DNA of 64,000 bases from Progne subis subis (GCA_022316685.1 JAKJHU010000038.1:978384-1042383), one strand, 5' to 3'; positions 34,941-47,670 are shown, counted from the first letter of the stretch. Notes: a model not told the origin generated them from the letters alone. Translations and numbers: made by a program.

Positions 34941-36000
34941 CCACATAAAATGGAACTGAGCTGATGCCTTGTGTGACAGAAATATAAATAGACTGGAGTA
35001 CATATAAACCTACTTAATAATATTTATATCTACACACTCATATTTATATTTAGGTGGTGATTTATTCATTAATGCTGGTATAGCTCAAGCTGTATCCACC
35101 TGGGAGGGGCGTTACAGGACCACTGCTTTCATCCTCTTTGTTCCATGGCTGTTTTCTGGGAGATGATGGCTCAAACAGGTGTAAAAGTGAGTAACTCCAA
35201 ATTCAAAGCCAGGCTGAATACAGGCTTTCGGTGATATTTGGAGTAGGCACCTTTTATCAGGAATTCCTGCTGTATGAATACCTGTGGATATATGGTTATT
35301 TTCTAAGGCTGAACGTCGGAAAAAGATAATCTGCTCTCTTCCTCCACGACTGATAGAAGAGGTCACAATGGCAAGTCTACCTCTGTATCAGAAGTATGAA
35401 TTCAGGGAGAGGGCCTCAGCTTTTTACCCCGAATAAAGCTCCTGGTAAGCAATTTTAAAGTAACATTGTACTGAAAAAACCTGTTTCTTTGGACTGAATT
35501 ACAGAAGATTCTCTACCCTCAAGGGCTACTCTCTTTATGTTAAATGTAAAGCAGAGAATAGAGCATACAGCTTCTCTGCACTGTGGCGCTGTGTCCCCTC
35601 ACTCCCTTCCCCCAGTTCTACCTTTGCTGCCAAAAAAGATGAGGAATCTTGAAAATGGAACATTCTTGAATTCCTCCCTCAGTGATACACACCCCATCAA
35701 CACGGAGACTACTGCCTCAGGTCTATTCTTTGTGCCGTGTCTGCCAGCCACTGTTTAGTAACAAGCGTCACTGTCTGCTCCCCTGTTTTGAACTGGAACA
35801 TGTTCCTGTTAGCCCTCACATCCAGCTGAAAGCAGCTTTGTATTGATTTAATTCACCCTTTTTAGTATGACCGTAGTCACAATGAGGGATGTGCATCCAA
35901 ACTTCCAGCTATTGCACAATTGCCACTGGGCAGAAATTCAAGTGAATTGGCACAGCATCTGATTGGGAATCAATTCCCATTGGTTCGTTCTGTCCAGTGC
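34941..36000. other. Unique non-coding sequence
   Basis: Nothing recognised. Open frames on both strands here look like chance. Confidence 0.4.
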
Positions 36001-36250
36001 ACGCCTTGCCTTTGATTGAAATGCCAGGCATTTGTTAGCGATCCCGATGCCAGCATCGACAGCCATCCTCATGGCACTGCTCTGTCCTTTCAGGCTGCAT
36101 TTTCATCGGGCGCTAATGGAAGGAAGAAATGCAAAATGTTAGAGAAGCCGCTATGTTACAGATTTCACATACCTGCATTATTGCATTAACAAACAGCCTG
36201 TTCATTTACAGATAGACATAAATTCATCCTATTTGTGACGGACACTCAGT
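36001..36250. promoter_or_regulatory. Possible conserved non-coding element
   Basis: Mixed-composition, non-repetitive sequence retaining CpGs in AT-rich surroundings (TTAGCGATCCCGATG, ATCGGGCGCTAATGG), with a short palindrome (CGATGCCAGCATCG) and ATTGCATTAAC. The texture resembles vertebrate conserved non-coding elements, but conservation cannot be seen from one sequence. Confidence 0.25.
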
Positions 36251-39159
36251 ATGCCTCAGTTTTTCCTAGAATAATAATGCTAACATTTTAAGATGTCAAA
36301 ATTAGTTTTTTATTTAACTGCATAGACTACTCAAATATCTTTCATATAAAAAGGTATCCTTTGGAGCCAGAATATAGCATATTTAATAAGTCTTTAATAA
36401 ATAAGACTTAATAAGACATTTAAATCAAGTGTTAAATAGGCTGTCACTTGCACCTGTGCGAGTTTGAAATTTAGGAGTTTCTTGAGCTAGACTAGATTGT
36501 AAATATATTAGTTTCATTGGGTTCTGAATCCATTTGTTTTTAATGATTTTTTGCCATGCAGCATGACTGCAATGGGTGTGAAAATGGAAGTGTGATATTT
36601 TCGAGGTTGTTGCTAGTCAGGCAAAAGTTAGAAACAGCAACAAGAGTCTGAAGATGACCTTGCCAAATCTGGCTATGCTCTTAATGCAGAAAATGATGCT
36701 CTAACTATTTTAAATATAGTAATGCATCTCTTTTACTCTGCAGTAGAATTATCAGAATTTTTTTTGCCTCACTCTATACTTCTTGCAACAGAGCTTTGTA
36801 ATCCTGTCAGCTTTTAGGTAAACCTCATGGACTTGAGAACTTTCCTGAAGCTACTCAAGCTATAACCAGTGCGATGCAGCACTATGGAGCCTTGTGTCTG
36901 TCTCCATGGGGGAAAGTCCAGAGGACTGAGGCTGGAAAATGTCAAATATATATGGGGAGAAGGTAATTGAAAAAAATGTTGTGAGCACATTTAAGAAATG
37001 TGATTTACTTGAAGAGTCCAGCTAAATGAGGTTTTATTGCTAGACGCAGTTTTTCTAGTGCTATTTCAAGAAAATATCAAAGATCACAGAAATAGCAGGA
37101 TTTTGTCAAATTCAAAAATTGTTCCCAAGTGAATTGCAAGCACCTTTACCATCTTATTTCTGCAAAATGTGACATATTTAAACATTGCCAAAGAATACAC
37201 TTCTTAAATGTCAGTATGACTTTAGGAAGTATAAAGGCTCCAAGATGTATGTCAAAAAATCAGATTTCTCAGGTGGGTGCCAAGGAAAATCTTTCTCCAA
37301 AGAAGTTTCAGAGATTTCAGTCTAATGTGTACTATTAATGTGATGCTGTGACAGCTGTTAAGAGAGCTGTCATTATCAGGCTTGTTTGGACTGGACTGTG
37401 TCAGGCAAGCACAGTCTGAGAACTCCGTGCTCAGCCTTACTCGCCCTAACGTACCTTAAGCAGTCATTCATAGAGGAGCCAGTGCCTACCCAACGGTGTA
37501 CCCTGTTCTTGCAATACCTTGGGGGCCTGCAATGCCAAATAATACCCTTAGGTGCAAAGGGGAAACAGCTCCTGTTTGCTTTCTTTGAGGCTTGGGAAAC
37601 ACTAACTCTTATCATTTGTGTGAGCAGCTGGTGCTGGCAGAGCTGAAATGCTGGAGAGGTAAGCAGTGGAGGTTTACAGTGTGTCTGTTTACGTTGCCTC
37701 ATCTCCTTTGTGCTGAATTCCCCTGCAGCACATCCTGTCCCTTTGTCACCAAGAAATAAGATATAGTGACCAAGAGGAAGTTGCTTCAAGTGAAGGATTA
37801 ATTTCGTATCATGTAAGAAAGATGGCTATCGATACTGCATGCAGGAACATTTATCATGCTGATGAATTTCATGTACCTGATAGTGTCCGGCACCAATGAT
37901 TCGGTTTCAATGCAGCGTTCCTTGCAGCTTTTGCAAGTTCTGAGGTTCAGTTAAGCACCAGCAGATTTTGAAGTTGAAGCCTTGCTTGGTAAGGTTGTCA
38001 CAGGTAGATTGAATCCAGCACAAGGTTCCAATTCTGAGTCTTTCTTTAGTAGCTCTGATAGGACACAGAATAGAGAATAAGGTTTCAAAGCCTTTCAGTT
38101 GCTATATATCAGTAGCTGCTAGTTATGGAGAAAAAAAAAAAGATTCATTAATCCTAAACAGATCCTTATCATATAGATACTGAATTTCCTAGAAGAGAAA
38201 ACTTTTCCTTTGTGCCCCCCAACCCTGAAAGGGAACGTGCAAACATTTTCAACAGCTTTCATGGGAGATAAAATATTGTGGATTTCTTTTCCAATTGCCA
38301 GGAGCAGTGTAACTGCACAAGCCCCAGCCACGGGCCTGACTGAGAACAAGGCAGGATGACGCACGGGATGCCTTCAGGTGGGTGAAGTCACAGTTTCCGT
38401 GAGCGGTGTTGTGAAGTTCCCAGCAGCAATACTGCAATCACAGCGTAGCACACTTCCAGTGTCAGGGCTGTGTTCCAGCCTCCAGTCTCTGCTCTTTTCT
38501 CCAGCTCTGCACTGCCCAGCCCAGGTTACCTAAACTTACGTGATTGAAAAGAATAAATAGAAAGAGTTCAAAACACATCAGAAAACAGACACACTTCCCA
38601 TCATATTAGACTGCAAAATTTCTGATTCTGTTCCAATTTAGGATATAAACATACCAACTCTTCCTCTTTCGTTTGATGGTGTTGTAAAGGACAGAGAAAT
38701 TACAAAAATGTGTTAGACAGCTCTGAGGTGGATACTAATAGACACTTCACAAATTTCTCTTTCCTGGGGCAGTAGAAAATCAAAGGCTTGTGACACTGAT
38801 CTTTACTGCTCTGGAAGTGTTTGAGACAGGGGTGTGGCACAACATGTTTAGGTTTCAACATGTTCAGATGTCACTGTCTCGATCTTTGAGAATATAACCT
38901 CAGTCTTCAATTAAAAGGAGTGGCTGGAAAGTTGTTGATAGCCACACAAAGTAACAAATTAAAAAGTAAAATAATCAACAGTCATAGCTGACCATAAAAC
39001 TGCTGAATGCCCCAAAAGAGTTTGGGGTTTCAGCTGTCTATCTTCCTGCATGATTTAAGGTAGTGTCAGTGCAGTGCTGTGCACATATTTTTCTGCAGAA
39101 ATCCCATGGAGGAATACAAAGTAAGCCAAAAAACCCTATGTATGAAGATCATAACTTGA
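36251..39159. other. Unique non-coding sequence, repeat-poor
   Basis: No transposable element was recognised. A 137-codon minus frame at 37376-37789, overlapped by a plus frame, has no recognisable domain. A short A run lies near 38130. Confidence 0.4.
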
Positions 39160-39680
39160 CTGCTGCATTGGTGGAGTTTTAGTTTATCCCAAGTTATTGC
39201 TCATAAATTGTTTAGCAATCAGTTTTATCCTAGGGATTATTCATGCCCCTGCTTGAAAGAGTGCTTGATCTATTGATCAATGAAGAAAATAAGACAGATC
39301 AAGTTGTTGCTTAAAATTTAGTTGATTGACCCACTAGAGTTAATACCTTATTTAGATTAAACATTGAAAAGCTATGCTTCTGCAAAGTAATGTATTAAAA
39401 ATAATTTTGTCATTTTGATTTCTTAGTGAACGATTTCTGAAAAGCAACAGCCCCTGGTGAATAACAAAAATTAATTACTGCAAGTATTAAGTGGAGTTCA
39501 TATTAGTAAAGCAGCCATTAGTCCAATTAATTACTGTTTGTGTCCAGAGATTAATTGTTTCTCATATCCTGGAACAACCAGAATATCTCCATGAACAGAG
39601 ACATTTAAAACAGTGATTGTAAAATGCATTATTGAAATGTACAATATTTGCATAGTTTGCATGTAGAGTGATTTTTTTTT
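39160..39680. promoter_or_regulatory. Possible conserved enhancer-like element with homeodomain core motifs
   Basis: A cluster of TAATTA-type cores. The 12-mer AATTAATTACTG occurs twice (39469-39480 and 39525-39536, 56 bases apart), with a related GATTAATTG at about 39549-39557, and ATTTGCAT further on (an octamer-like POU motif, about 39646). Homeodomain proteins bind TAATTA cores, so a developmental enhancer is plausible. In AT-rich DNA some of these will be chance. Confidence 0.3.
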
Positions 39681-40620
39681 AAGAAAATTTATGTTTTCTC
39701 TTTTGAGGCTGTTGTTAGCAAATTGCTACATTACTCAAAAGACTTGTTGAGATCATAGAACAAGCCTGCATTTTTTTCTTTGTAACAAAAATTTAAAATA
39801 AGAAAATGCGTTACTAAATTTTGCTTTCTTTGTGTGTAAGGTCACTTATTTAATTATCCCCCCACAAATACTAATTTTTAGATTTTGCTAGTTAAACCCT
39901 AGGATACTGTAAGAGAGATAGGGAAAAAGAGTGGGAGACAACTCATTAGTAAAGAAAAACTTGTATTTGCAGGTAACAATAAGCTTCAGTAAAGGGAATG
40001 TTTAGAAAGAAAAGATGATTCAGTGTCAAGAGAAAGATCCAATCTGATAATCAAAATATATATGAAAAACACTTCTGAATAAGTTTTTACCATTTCTGGT
40101 ACTGACTCACGATTTATCAAGCTGGTATTTTTAGGACCATATTGAAATTTCCACAAGCTTCAAATTTTGTTACCTGATTACTATCTCCAGACACCATTTC
40201 CTTATTTTTCTTTAGGTAGATGGATTTCTGCAAAACTGTAATAATTTTGATAAGGAATACCTTTCTGCAGTCATTATTAAAACTTTAAAAGGAGATTATC
40301 TCCATGACCTGGAGTTCAACTGAAAATTTGTGCAAAAAAAAATATGTCAGTGGCTGCTGCACAGGGTGCTTGAGTTAACATCATTAGAGTCCAGGAGGTA
40401 GGAGTTAAACCAGTGTAAATTTCTTCAGCTCAAAATTTTAAGATTTTGCTTCTTTCAGCTCTGTGTCTGCCATTGCAAAGAACTCACTTCATAGTTACAA
40501 CCATTAAAAATACTAGAGAAAAAATATTTTGAATATCATAAATTACTTTTAGACTGTAAGAACGGGTTGTGTGTCATGGCTATGCTTCATTTGGAGGCTT
40601 CCAAAAATAGCTCAGCAGAA
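39681..40620. other. Unique AT-rich sequence
   Basis: Nothing recognised. Confidence 0.4.
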
Positions 40621-40624
40621 GAGT

Positions 40625-40775
40625 CTCTGCAGAGAGACCCAAAAGATGTGAATTTAATCCTGGTTCTCTCACTGATCTGCAGGGTGACCTTGGGCAATCT
40701 GTGTGCCATTTTCCTTCTTGCTAAAATGAAAATAATAATACTTATTGCCTTTGCAAAGCAATTCTAGAGTAAAGC
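40625..40775 (+). mobile_element. MIR SINE, ancient
   Basis: Diagnostic MIR blocks appear in order: AATTTAATCCTGGTTCTCTC, the core GGGTGACCTTGGGCAATCTG, a degraded TGCCATTTTCCTTCTTGCTA, AAATGAAAATAATAATACTT and ATTGCCTTTGCAAAGC. It is one of the clearest ancient repeats in the window. Confidence 0.75.
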
Positions 40776-41640
40776 GTATGAATCGATAACATCCTCTCCT
40801 TAAGCATGTGAAATAGCAGAGGAAACTCTTCCCACTTGCATTAGTGTGCTTTTAGCATTTAGAAATGTGAAATTATAAAGATTATTACATAGGAGGGAGA
40901 AGCCCAGAAGTGTTCCCCTAATCAATAAGTGGCCAGCTGGAATGCAAAGGAAAGCAAGGTAATGTACCATTTAGTGTAACAAAGAAGAAAATATATGCTT
41001 TCAATGTGAGTATGGCAGCTACCAGTGCAGTCATACTGTATTATCTTGCACGCTGGTGTGGCAGTAGAACAGTATAAAACATACAAACAGTTTGAAATCC
41101 CTACGCTGGTTTTCAAGCCTTCCAGTTCTCCCAGAGAGATCTGTCAGTTTAGACAGAAGGAGAAAGCACTCTTAAGTGCTCTGACCACGCGTGTGTGCCT
41201 TGTTCTGCGAGTGGGGGCTTCCTTCCGCCTGGAATGCTGCATTGCTTTCCCTCAGCAGATCACCAGCACAAGGTGTCTTGGCACAGCATGCTTTACAAGA
41301 ATGACAGCAAACACGATTTTTCACTTGTGTCCATAGGCGTGTTGACCTGCAGAGGTTTTTGACCTGCAGAGGTCAGTACTGATGGATTCATTGAGCTTGA
41401 GCATTCGTACATTGCTTGTATAATATCTCTTAGTATTTTATATCAGCATTTTATACCAGGCACAACACAAGTCCAGTGTCATCTACTGTGCAGCCTAGGT
41501 GAGCCCTGGCAATAATTAAAGTATTTTAAACCATCTGTTTAATTGCATAAAGAAAAACACTGATGAGCTTGCACTGTTTGAATGATCTTCAGGAAACTAT
41601 TAGGCTAAAGCAATTCCCCCTCGGCAATGTTTAACTAATT
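40776..41640. other. Unique non-coding sequence
   Basis: Nothing recognised. Confidence 0.4.
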
Positions 41641-41689
41641 CACAATGTTTGTTCTGTGAATTGCGGTTGGTCTTTACGCCAATTGTTAG

Positions 41690-42460
41690 CCTTGTAGCAG
41701 AGCCCTGCTTGCTGCTACTGAGCCAGAAGATTCCTCCTGTTCTCCTTCCCTCTGCTTTCTCATCTCTGCCTGTCAAGCTCTTCTTTGAAGTGGAGACTTC
41801 GGGAGCAGTGCATGAGAGAAGCTGGGCAGTGAAATCCAGCCCTCTCCCTTCCCAGCCGTGCTTGGCCCCTGAGCGAGGAAGGAGGATCCTTGCGCCGGTT
41901 GTTGCCCTCGCACTCTGGCCCTGCGCCAAACATCCCTCTCTGCTCGCTCCGGGCACCTCGGTCTCTTCTGCCAGGGAGAACAGGGGGATGCTGGAGCAGC
42001 GTAACCGAGCCGCACTTCACCTTCCCTGGACAGCTGCAGTGTCTGAGTCCTGGAGCAGGGCACGGGCATTTCCCTGCGCTCTCACCGGTGGCAACGTAGC
42101 CGTGCTGCAAGGTGGCGTCTTCCAGAGAAACAGGAGGGGCTTCCAGGGCCAGGTGCCTCAGGAGCTGTCCAGAGGGCGCTGGGTCAACAGGGACAGTGTC
42201 TGGCATTGTCACCTGGGGACTGTCCCCTTAGGGCTGCTGTGGAGGCATGGCACGGCACGGCACGGCACGGCATGGCACCTGCACATCCCAGCGGCTCCAA
42301 ATGGGGAAGCCCATTGCAGGTGGCTGCAGCTCCGGGCTCTGCAGGCTCAGGAGGCAGTGTTGGCCATTCCTGCTGCGTACCTGGCTCAATCACCCCTCTG
42401 CCTCCCAGCCAGGAAAAAGCCACTGGAAACACAGGAGAGAAGGCTACTGAAGATATAGAT
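41690..42460. other. GC-rich block with overlapping open frames on both strands
   Basis: GC content is well above the flanks, and open frames of 67-269 codons occur in several frames on both strands at once (the longest on plus at 41649-42458, on minus 41760-42212). That is the pattern expected of stop-poor GC-rich DNA rather than of one gene. The translated sequences are low-complexity with no recognisable domain. A promoter, CpG island or non-coding exon is possible. Confidence 0.35.
42246..42275 (+). repeat. (CAYGG)n pentanucleotide repeat, six units
   Basis: CATGG, four CACGG units and CATGG in tandem. It explains the odd His/Gly/Thr/Ala runs in the overlapping open frames. Confidence 0.9.
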
Positions 42461-42739
42461 AAGAACTGTAGGCTAGCAGGACTGCTACGATTTTCATTAA
42501 AAGTAAATTAAAGTAATCCTTTCGTAAGCATTGGAGTCAACCTATCATGAAGATCGTTTGAGTATTCCATCCCGCCACGTGGGGTAGTGGGTAGTTTGTC
42601 CCAAGATCAAGCCCCACCCTTTCTATTCAGAAATTCCCCTTACTTGTTTAATTAAACTGCCTGAATGTCTCCCAAAAGCCACCATGTAAGTATCTAATAG
42701 TCTGGATTACGAATATTAGGATAGTAATACCATTAGATT
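42461..42739. other. Unique sequence
   Basis: Nothing recognised. Confidence 0.35.
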
Positions 42740-43130
42740 ATCTCAGCATAAACGGAAATAAAATTGTGATGTTTATACATTTTACTTGATACATATGCAA
42801 AAAAGAAAATCTGCTGTTGGGTGTGGTGTAATGTTTATGATTAAATGCTTTATTCATACTTGTATGTCAATCTATTAGTGTGCTGTTAATTCAAATGTTA
42901 CTATGATGTATTCTATCGCTGTTAGCACATTTATCACAGGTAGATGTGAAACTTAGACAAAGGTGTACATTCTCATTAATGATGAGCAGCCTATTCATCT
43001 TACTAGAGTGTAATTAATGTTAGTTACAACACTTAATTTTTCACTGTTTGTCATGGTGCATATTTAGCATTTCTTCTGTCCTTTATCAATCTGCTCTCCT
43101 ATCACATGAGCACATCAAAAAGATATATGT
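42740..43130. promoter_or_regulatory. Possible conserved non-coding element
   Basis: Non-repetitive AT-rich sequence with spaced motifs typical of developmental elements: ATATGCAAA, TTCTCATTAATGATGAG (an inverted ATTAAT-type site), GTGTAATTAATG and TTTATCACAGGTAGATG. The assignment is by texture only. Confidence 0.27.
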
Positions 43131-44180
43131 AAGTATCTGACCTGTTTTGATGCCTAATTTTTATACTTTTCCAAGAATTGTAATATTTTTTTCTCTTATC
43201 TTGTAGGCAGCACAGTTAAAAACCACACTGTAAAGTGTTGCGCATTGCTTTGGGGTTTGGCTTGACTCCATTTGCAGTAATAGCATAAAAATCAGATAAT
43301 GAAGTAAAGCAGTGCACATCATGAAGACACAGGTACTACTTGCTGTAGTATTGTGCTGTGCTTGCATGGGGTTGTAGTAGTGCCAATTGTTCTCCTGAAT
43401 TTTCAATTACATGATTTTTCTACTCTAGGGCTGTTAGTGCTAGTTAAATATGTTGTGTGTGTAATACAGCTCCAAAACCAAGAGAAGCATGGAGTATCTG
43501 AAAAGTGCACGTTATTCCGTAAATAAGTGCTACAAGAGCTCATTGTGTTATACTTTAGGAGCATTGCTTTGTCAATAATGCTGTTAGCAGTACAGAGCCA
43601 AACCGCAGTCCTGTGTGCAGTGGTGCAAGAGGGGAAGAAGTTATGGCTAATGTGTCACACAGCGGGTGGGAAACAAGCCCTGCAGAGGTGGGTAAAAGGG
43701 ACTGAGCACCGAACACATTCTTGGATTTGCTCCCCAGCACACCAGTAAATCCAGCTGAGCTGGAATCCTAGGGATAAGCCCTGCCTTTTGTATTTGTCCA
43801 GAAAAATACAACCACCTTAGCTTGAAACCTGGGCACCAAAGCATTTTTATTTCTTGATCATCCATAATTCCCAATAATCTGGATTGAAAGAGAACTGATA
43901 CTTCCATGAAGTGTTGTTGAATGAAATCTCTTGGGAAAAATATTTGAGTTGGGTCAACCAAATGCACGAGGTGCAGAATGTATTTGGGATGTATTTTCTC
44001 AAAATTTCAAGGAACTGTCTCTGAGAGAAAACATGCCAAATCCTATTTGTTAGTGTCTTAATTGACGGATGTTATGCTTCTAATATGTGAGGAATTAGCT
44101 GGTTTTTTTCTGTGAAATTACTTCTTTTGTAAACCACTGTTCATGCCAGACATGAAGGTGATCACATCTCCAGCATAGTG
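43131..44180. other. Unique non-coding sequence
   Basis: Nothing recognised. Confidence 0.4.
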
Positions 44181-44199
44181 ACATCCATCTTAAAATTTC

Positions 44200-44900
44200 A
44201 TTCAAACCATCAAGGGCTTGCAGAAAGACATAAATCAATTAGAAAATCCTTAAAATAATTCATTTGTATCCCTTGGATTAATCATAATTTCCTTTTGACC
44301 CACCACAATCGAAGTATAAGGGAATCCAGTACAGGAATTTAACATATTTTTGTATGAAAATTCAATTTGAACACAATTACAAGTAGGTTTAATTGTAGTT
44401 TAGTAGCAATTTAAGAATAAATACCCTAAGCTCGGTTTAGGCATTTTAAACAAAATGATAGTTAAAGGCGCTCCACAGTGATTGAAGTACGAGAATACCC
44501 TGTAATGTGAACAGAATTGAGTAGGGTTTTTTCCATATTACAAAAGCAATGCTTTATAACAATGACTTATATTTCCATGACTGCACCAAAATATTTTACT
44601 AAAAAAAGAAACCCTTCCTTTGAATTTTCTATGGCAAAGACCAGAAAGTTTCCCATCAAATAACGACATTCCTAAAATAATTGACTCTGACATTCTCTTT
44701 CTCTACACTTATCCCTCAGCCCTAGCTCATTTGAATAGGGGGAATTGCTAAAATTAAAACGTCTCTTTTTAATGGATAAAGATTAAATACAAAGAAACTA
44801 TAAAGTTGCCTTTAACCTTCATGGCATTACTAAGCTAGGTATAACAATGAGCTGTAAAGCACACCAAAAAGATGAGCATTTCACTCCATTTTGATTTGAC
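44200..44900. promoter_or_regulatory. Possible conserved non-coding block
   Basis: AT-rich, repeat-free sequence with GGATTAATCATAATTTCC, ACACAATTACAAG and TTTAATTGTAG. The texture is like other vertebrate conserved non-coding DNA. There is no direct evidence of conservation. Confidence 0.2.
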
Positions 44901-45059
44901 CATTTTGCTTTCAAAAGGAATTTGTAAAAACACCCAGGAACAATGAACATTTGAACTCAAAATGGCCCAGGTTTATTTTTACTCCAAAAGAAGAAGTCTC
45001 AATAGAGATATTGATTTTCTAGCATTCATCCAATATTGCACAGAAAATGGACCTGACCT

Positions 45060-45175
45060 TGCAATCCCTGGTGGAGACATGGAAGCAGTCATTACAGTCA
45101 TGGTTCCCATTGATTTTAGTGGGATTACTTGCATAAGTGAGGGTTCAGGATGTGACCCACTGTCCCATTAGCAGT
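45060..45175 (+). repeat. Possible ancient dispersed amniote repeat
   Basis: CCATTGATTTTAGTGGGATT, ACTTGCATAAGTGAGGGTTC and AGGATGTGACCC match the pattern of a very old repeat common in turtles, crocodilians and birds (cattgacttcaatggga...gcaggatt). The family name is uncertain. Confidence 0.35.
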
Positions 45176-45820
45176 AAGACCAAGCGTACATGGATGTCAG
45201 TCCCACTCCATTCAGCAGGATGCAGTTTACTTTCCTGTCCTATATTCATCCTACAGTTCTATTCCTGTCTATTTATTCTACATATTTTTTGTTTTCTGTC
45301 CCACAGAGCCGCATCATAGTATCTGAGAAGTACCTGTCCTCCTGCCTTAGTGGTTTTTTTCACTGTATCTTCGTATGTCATTTTGAGCTCAGAGTTGATG
45401 CTTGCACTTACAGCTCTTTCTTCCTTTGGTTCTGTTGTCTATGATGATAAAAAAAATACTTTGGGCTAGGCACTATCTCTCACTGTGTCTTTTAATCTCT
45501 GGGACCAAATGAGAAGAATGTATTACTGCACTTTGCAAAGTAAATACAGAGTAGTAGGAGCTAAAAACTCAGAGAGTGATTTTTTTTCCTTAACCCTCGG
45601 GAGGCTTCTTGTGCCCCAAGGCTTCTACAGGAATGCTACTCCAGAGCCCCACTGCTCAGACGGATAGAAACCTCTTAATCATAACTTTATATCACTGACA
45701 TTCAGGTTTGTTCTTCTGACAAGCTTGTCTTTTACCTCAAAAGGTTCCTTTCCTTCTTCAGTATTTCCTCACAATGACGAAGATAGCTATGATACATTTT
45801 TTGTTTCATTAATTGTGAGC
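45176..45820. other. Unique non-coding sequence
   Basis: Short open frames only, rich in Cys, Phe and Leu. Nothing recognised. Confidence 0.4.
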
Positions 45821-45829
45821 AAGGTGCAG

Positions 45830-45950
45830 GAGAGGTGTGCAAGAAACAGGATGACTGCATGTTTGTACAGTGCCTTGCACAATTGCCCAGTCATGGTTCA
45901 GGGCTCCATAGGCTGACTTTGCTTCAGCAGTAAATAATAATGACCCTCCA
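45830..45950 (+). repeat. Possible ancient dispersed amniote repeat
   Basis: GTTTGTACAGTGCCTTGCAC, AATTGCCCAGTCATGG and AGTAAATAATAATGACC match an old sauropsid repeat of the form gtacagtgcctagcacaat...aataataat. It is degraded. Confidence 0.4.
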
Positions 45951-46429
45951 GAACACACTACATGCTTTATTCCAGATGGACACCATTAATTCCTTCAATG
46001 AGATGCAGAGCTTTAGAACAAGTATACTAGCAATTGATTATTTTTGTCAGTGGTATTTTCAAAGAAATGAAGAAATGAAATGTACAGTATATTTCAGTTA
46101 GCAATGATCATTCTGTTGTTCCATTTGCAATGGAAATGAGCATATAACATATTCATGTGTACAGATAAGGAAAATGACAAACATTAACATCCCCATCTCT
46201 ATTCATTTATAATATTCAGTTTAAAAAAATTAAAAATCCTTCCATTCCCTAGTTTTTAGTTTTGTTTCTGTAGTACAATGCAAAACAAAAAAGAGAGAAT
46301 TAATGGATAAATTACATTTAATTACTTTCTAGGCAAGTTTCCTGAAAATTAATATAATCTAAATCACAGATTCTTTGCAAATCCATCTATTAAAAAGATA
46401 TAATTCCATTCCAAATTTATTTTTAGATA
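45951..46429. other. Unique AT-rich sequence
   Basis: Nothing recognised. Confidence 0.4.
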
Positions 46430-46625
46430 TTTATATGTGTTTTAAATATACGGTCGCTTATGAAGTCAAATAAACCAAGACTGTGTGTACACACTTATAT
46501 TGTGGCCAAGCAGCCTTTGATGTGCGACTCAGCCTGTTTAAGCAGACTGCAGTGTTTGTCTTCTCAGTGTCAGTCCATTTCTGCGCAATTTAATCTGTCA
46601 CTAAAGAGAAGTTTTTTGTTCTTAT
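46430..46625. promoter_or_regulatory. Possible conserved non-coding element
   Basis: A non-repetitive stretch with retained CpGs (ATACGGTCGCTTATGAAGTC, GATGTGCGACTCAGCC, TCTGCGCAATTTAATCTGTC) in AT-rich surroundings. Assigned by texture only. Confidence 0.22.
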
Positions 46626-47049
46626 GGGTATAAAACAGTATGCCAAGGATAAATCGATGCAGCTTACCTTCCTTAAAATTTTAGGCACAACCTGAAAGTG
46701 CAGCTCTTTCCTTTTCTCATCTCAATGGGATGCTAACCTAACAATCACAATTTTAGGATGGAGAAATTGTTTTGAGCAGAAATAAATTGTCCTGCCAGTA
46801 TTGTTTCATGGGGTAACATTAAGGCACATTGGGCCTGGGGTTCACAGCTTATGATATCTGGTTTTGGAAGACTGGTGTGAAAGTAAGAACATGTAGAGAG
46901 AGGAGAATTAAATACGAGTTCTAGGTAGTTCAAGTGAGTTGAAGCAGTTCAGCAATAGACATCCCAGAATCCTGCAAAGAGGCTTATTCTCCAGCTACCT
47001 TCCCTGGCGCATCGCCATCTCTTGTCGGAGCCCCCGAGGAATTATTCTC

Positions 47050-47670
47050 TTTAAGTGTGGATTCCCTTTTTCCCTCTTTTGTTGAGGTATCTAAAGATAC
47101 TGGGCTTTAACTTACAGCTTGTATTTGCTGAACAAAACAGGAAAAAATATCTGTGGTTTTCTCTGCAGCTGCCAGGAAAGAGAGGTCCATTATTTGTAGC
47201 TCTAGGGGAGCAGCAGAAGAGGGGTCTTTTTGTCTGCTTTCCAAGGCCTGGGTTGGAGGTTATTGTGGTCTGGGGTTGGCTTGGGGCAGCCACGGCTGCA
47301 ACTGCACCAGGGTTTCCCAGGAAGGCTCAGGCTGGGCACGTATCTGTGTGTGACATTCGTACCTCACCTGCCGCGAAACGGAGTTCTCAGCTTCGGATCT
47401 CAGCAAAGGCAAAACGAGCTGCCCCTCAGGAATATGGAGCTGAGGCTGGCCTGTCCACAGCCCTCCTTCCCCCTGGCAGCACCTCAGGGCAGCCACTGGC
47501 ACCTGCAGAATGTGTCCTGCAAACGTGGCCACAGAGCAGCAATGCCACAGGTGTAAAATCCTTACGATCAGACGCTCCCCACTGTGACCCTGAACAAGTT
47601 AATCGCATCACTCCTCTTGAAGGTTCATACTGCCACGATAGAATTTATGTGGGCCCTCAAAGATAGATGG
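47050..47670. other. GC-elevated segment with multiple overlapping open frames
   Basis: A 203-codon plus frame (47055-47666) overlaps two other plus frames and three minus frames. Its translation starts hydrophobic and then becomes Ala/Pro/Arg-rich with no recognisable domain. Without splice or conservation evidence I do not call it a gene. It precedes the GC-rich minisatellite by about 0.8 kb and may be part of the same GC-rich domain. Confidence 0.3.

Noticed and set aside
37376..37789. 137-codon minus-strand frame
   Set aside because: An 86-codon plus frame overlaps it, the composition is chance-like and no domain is recognisable.
47055..47666. 203-codon plus-strand open frame
   Set aside because: Five other frames are open across the same GC-rich stretch, and the translation has no recognisable domain, no repeat of family motifs and no splice context.
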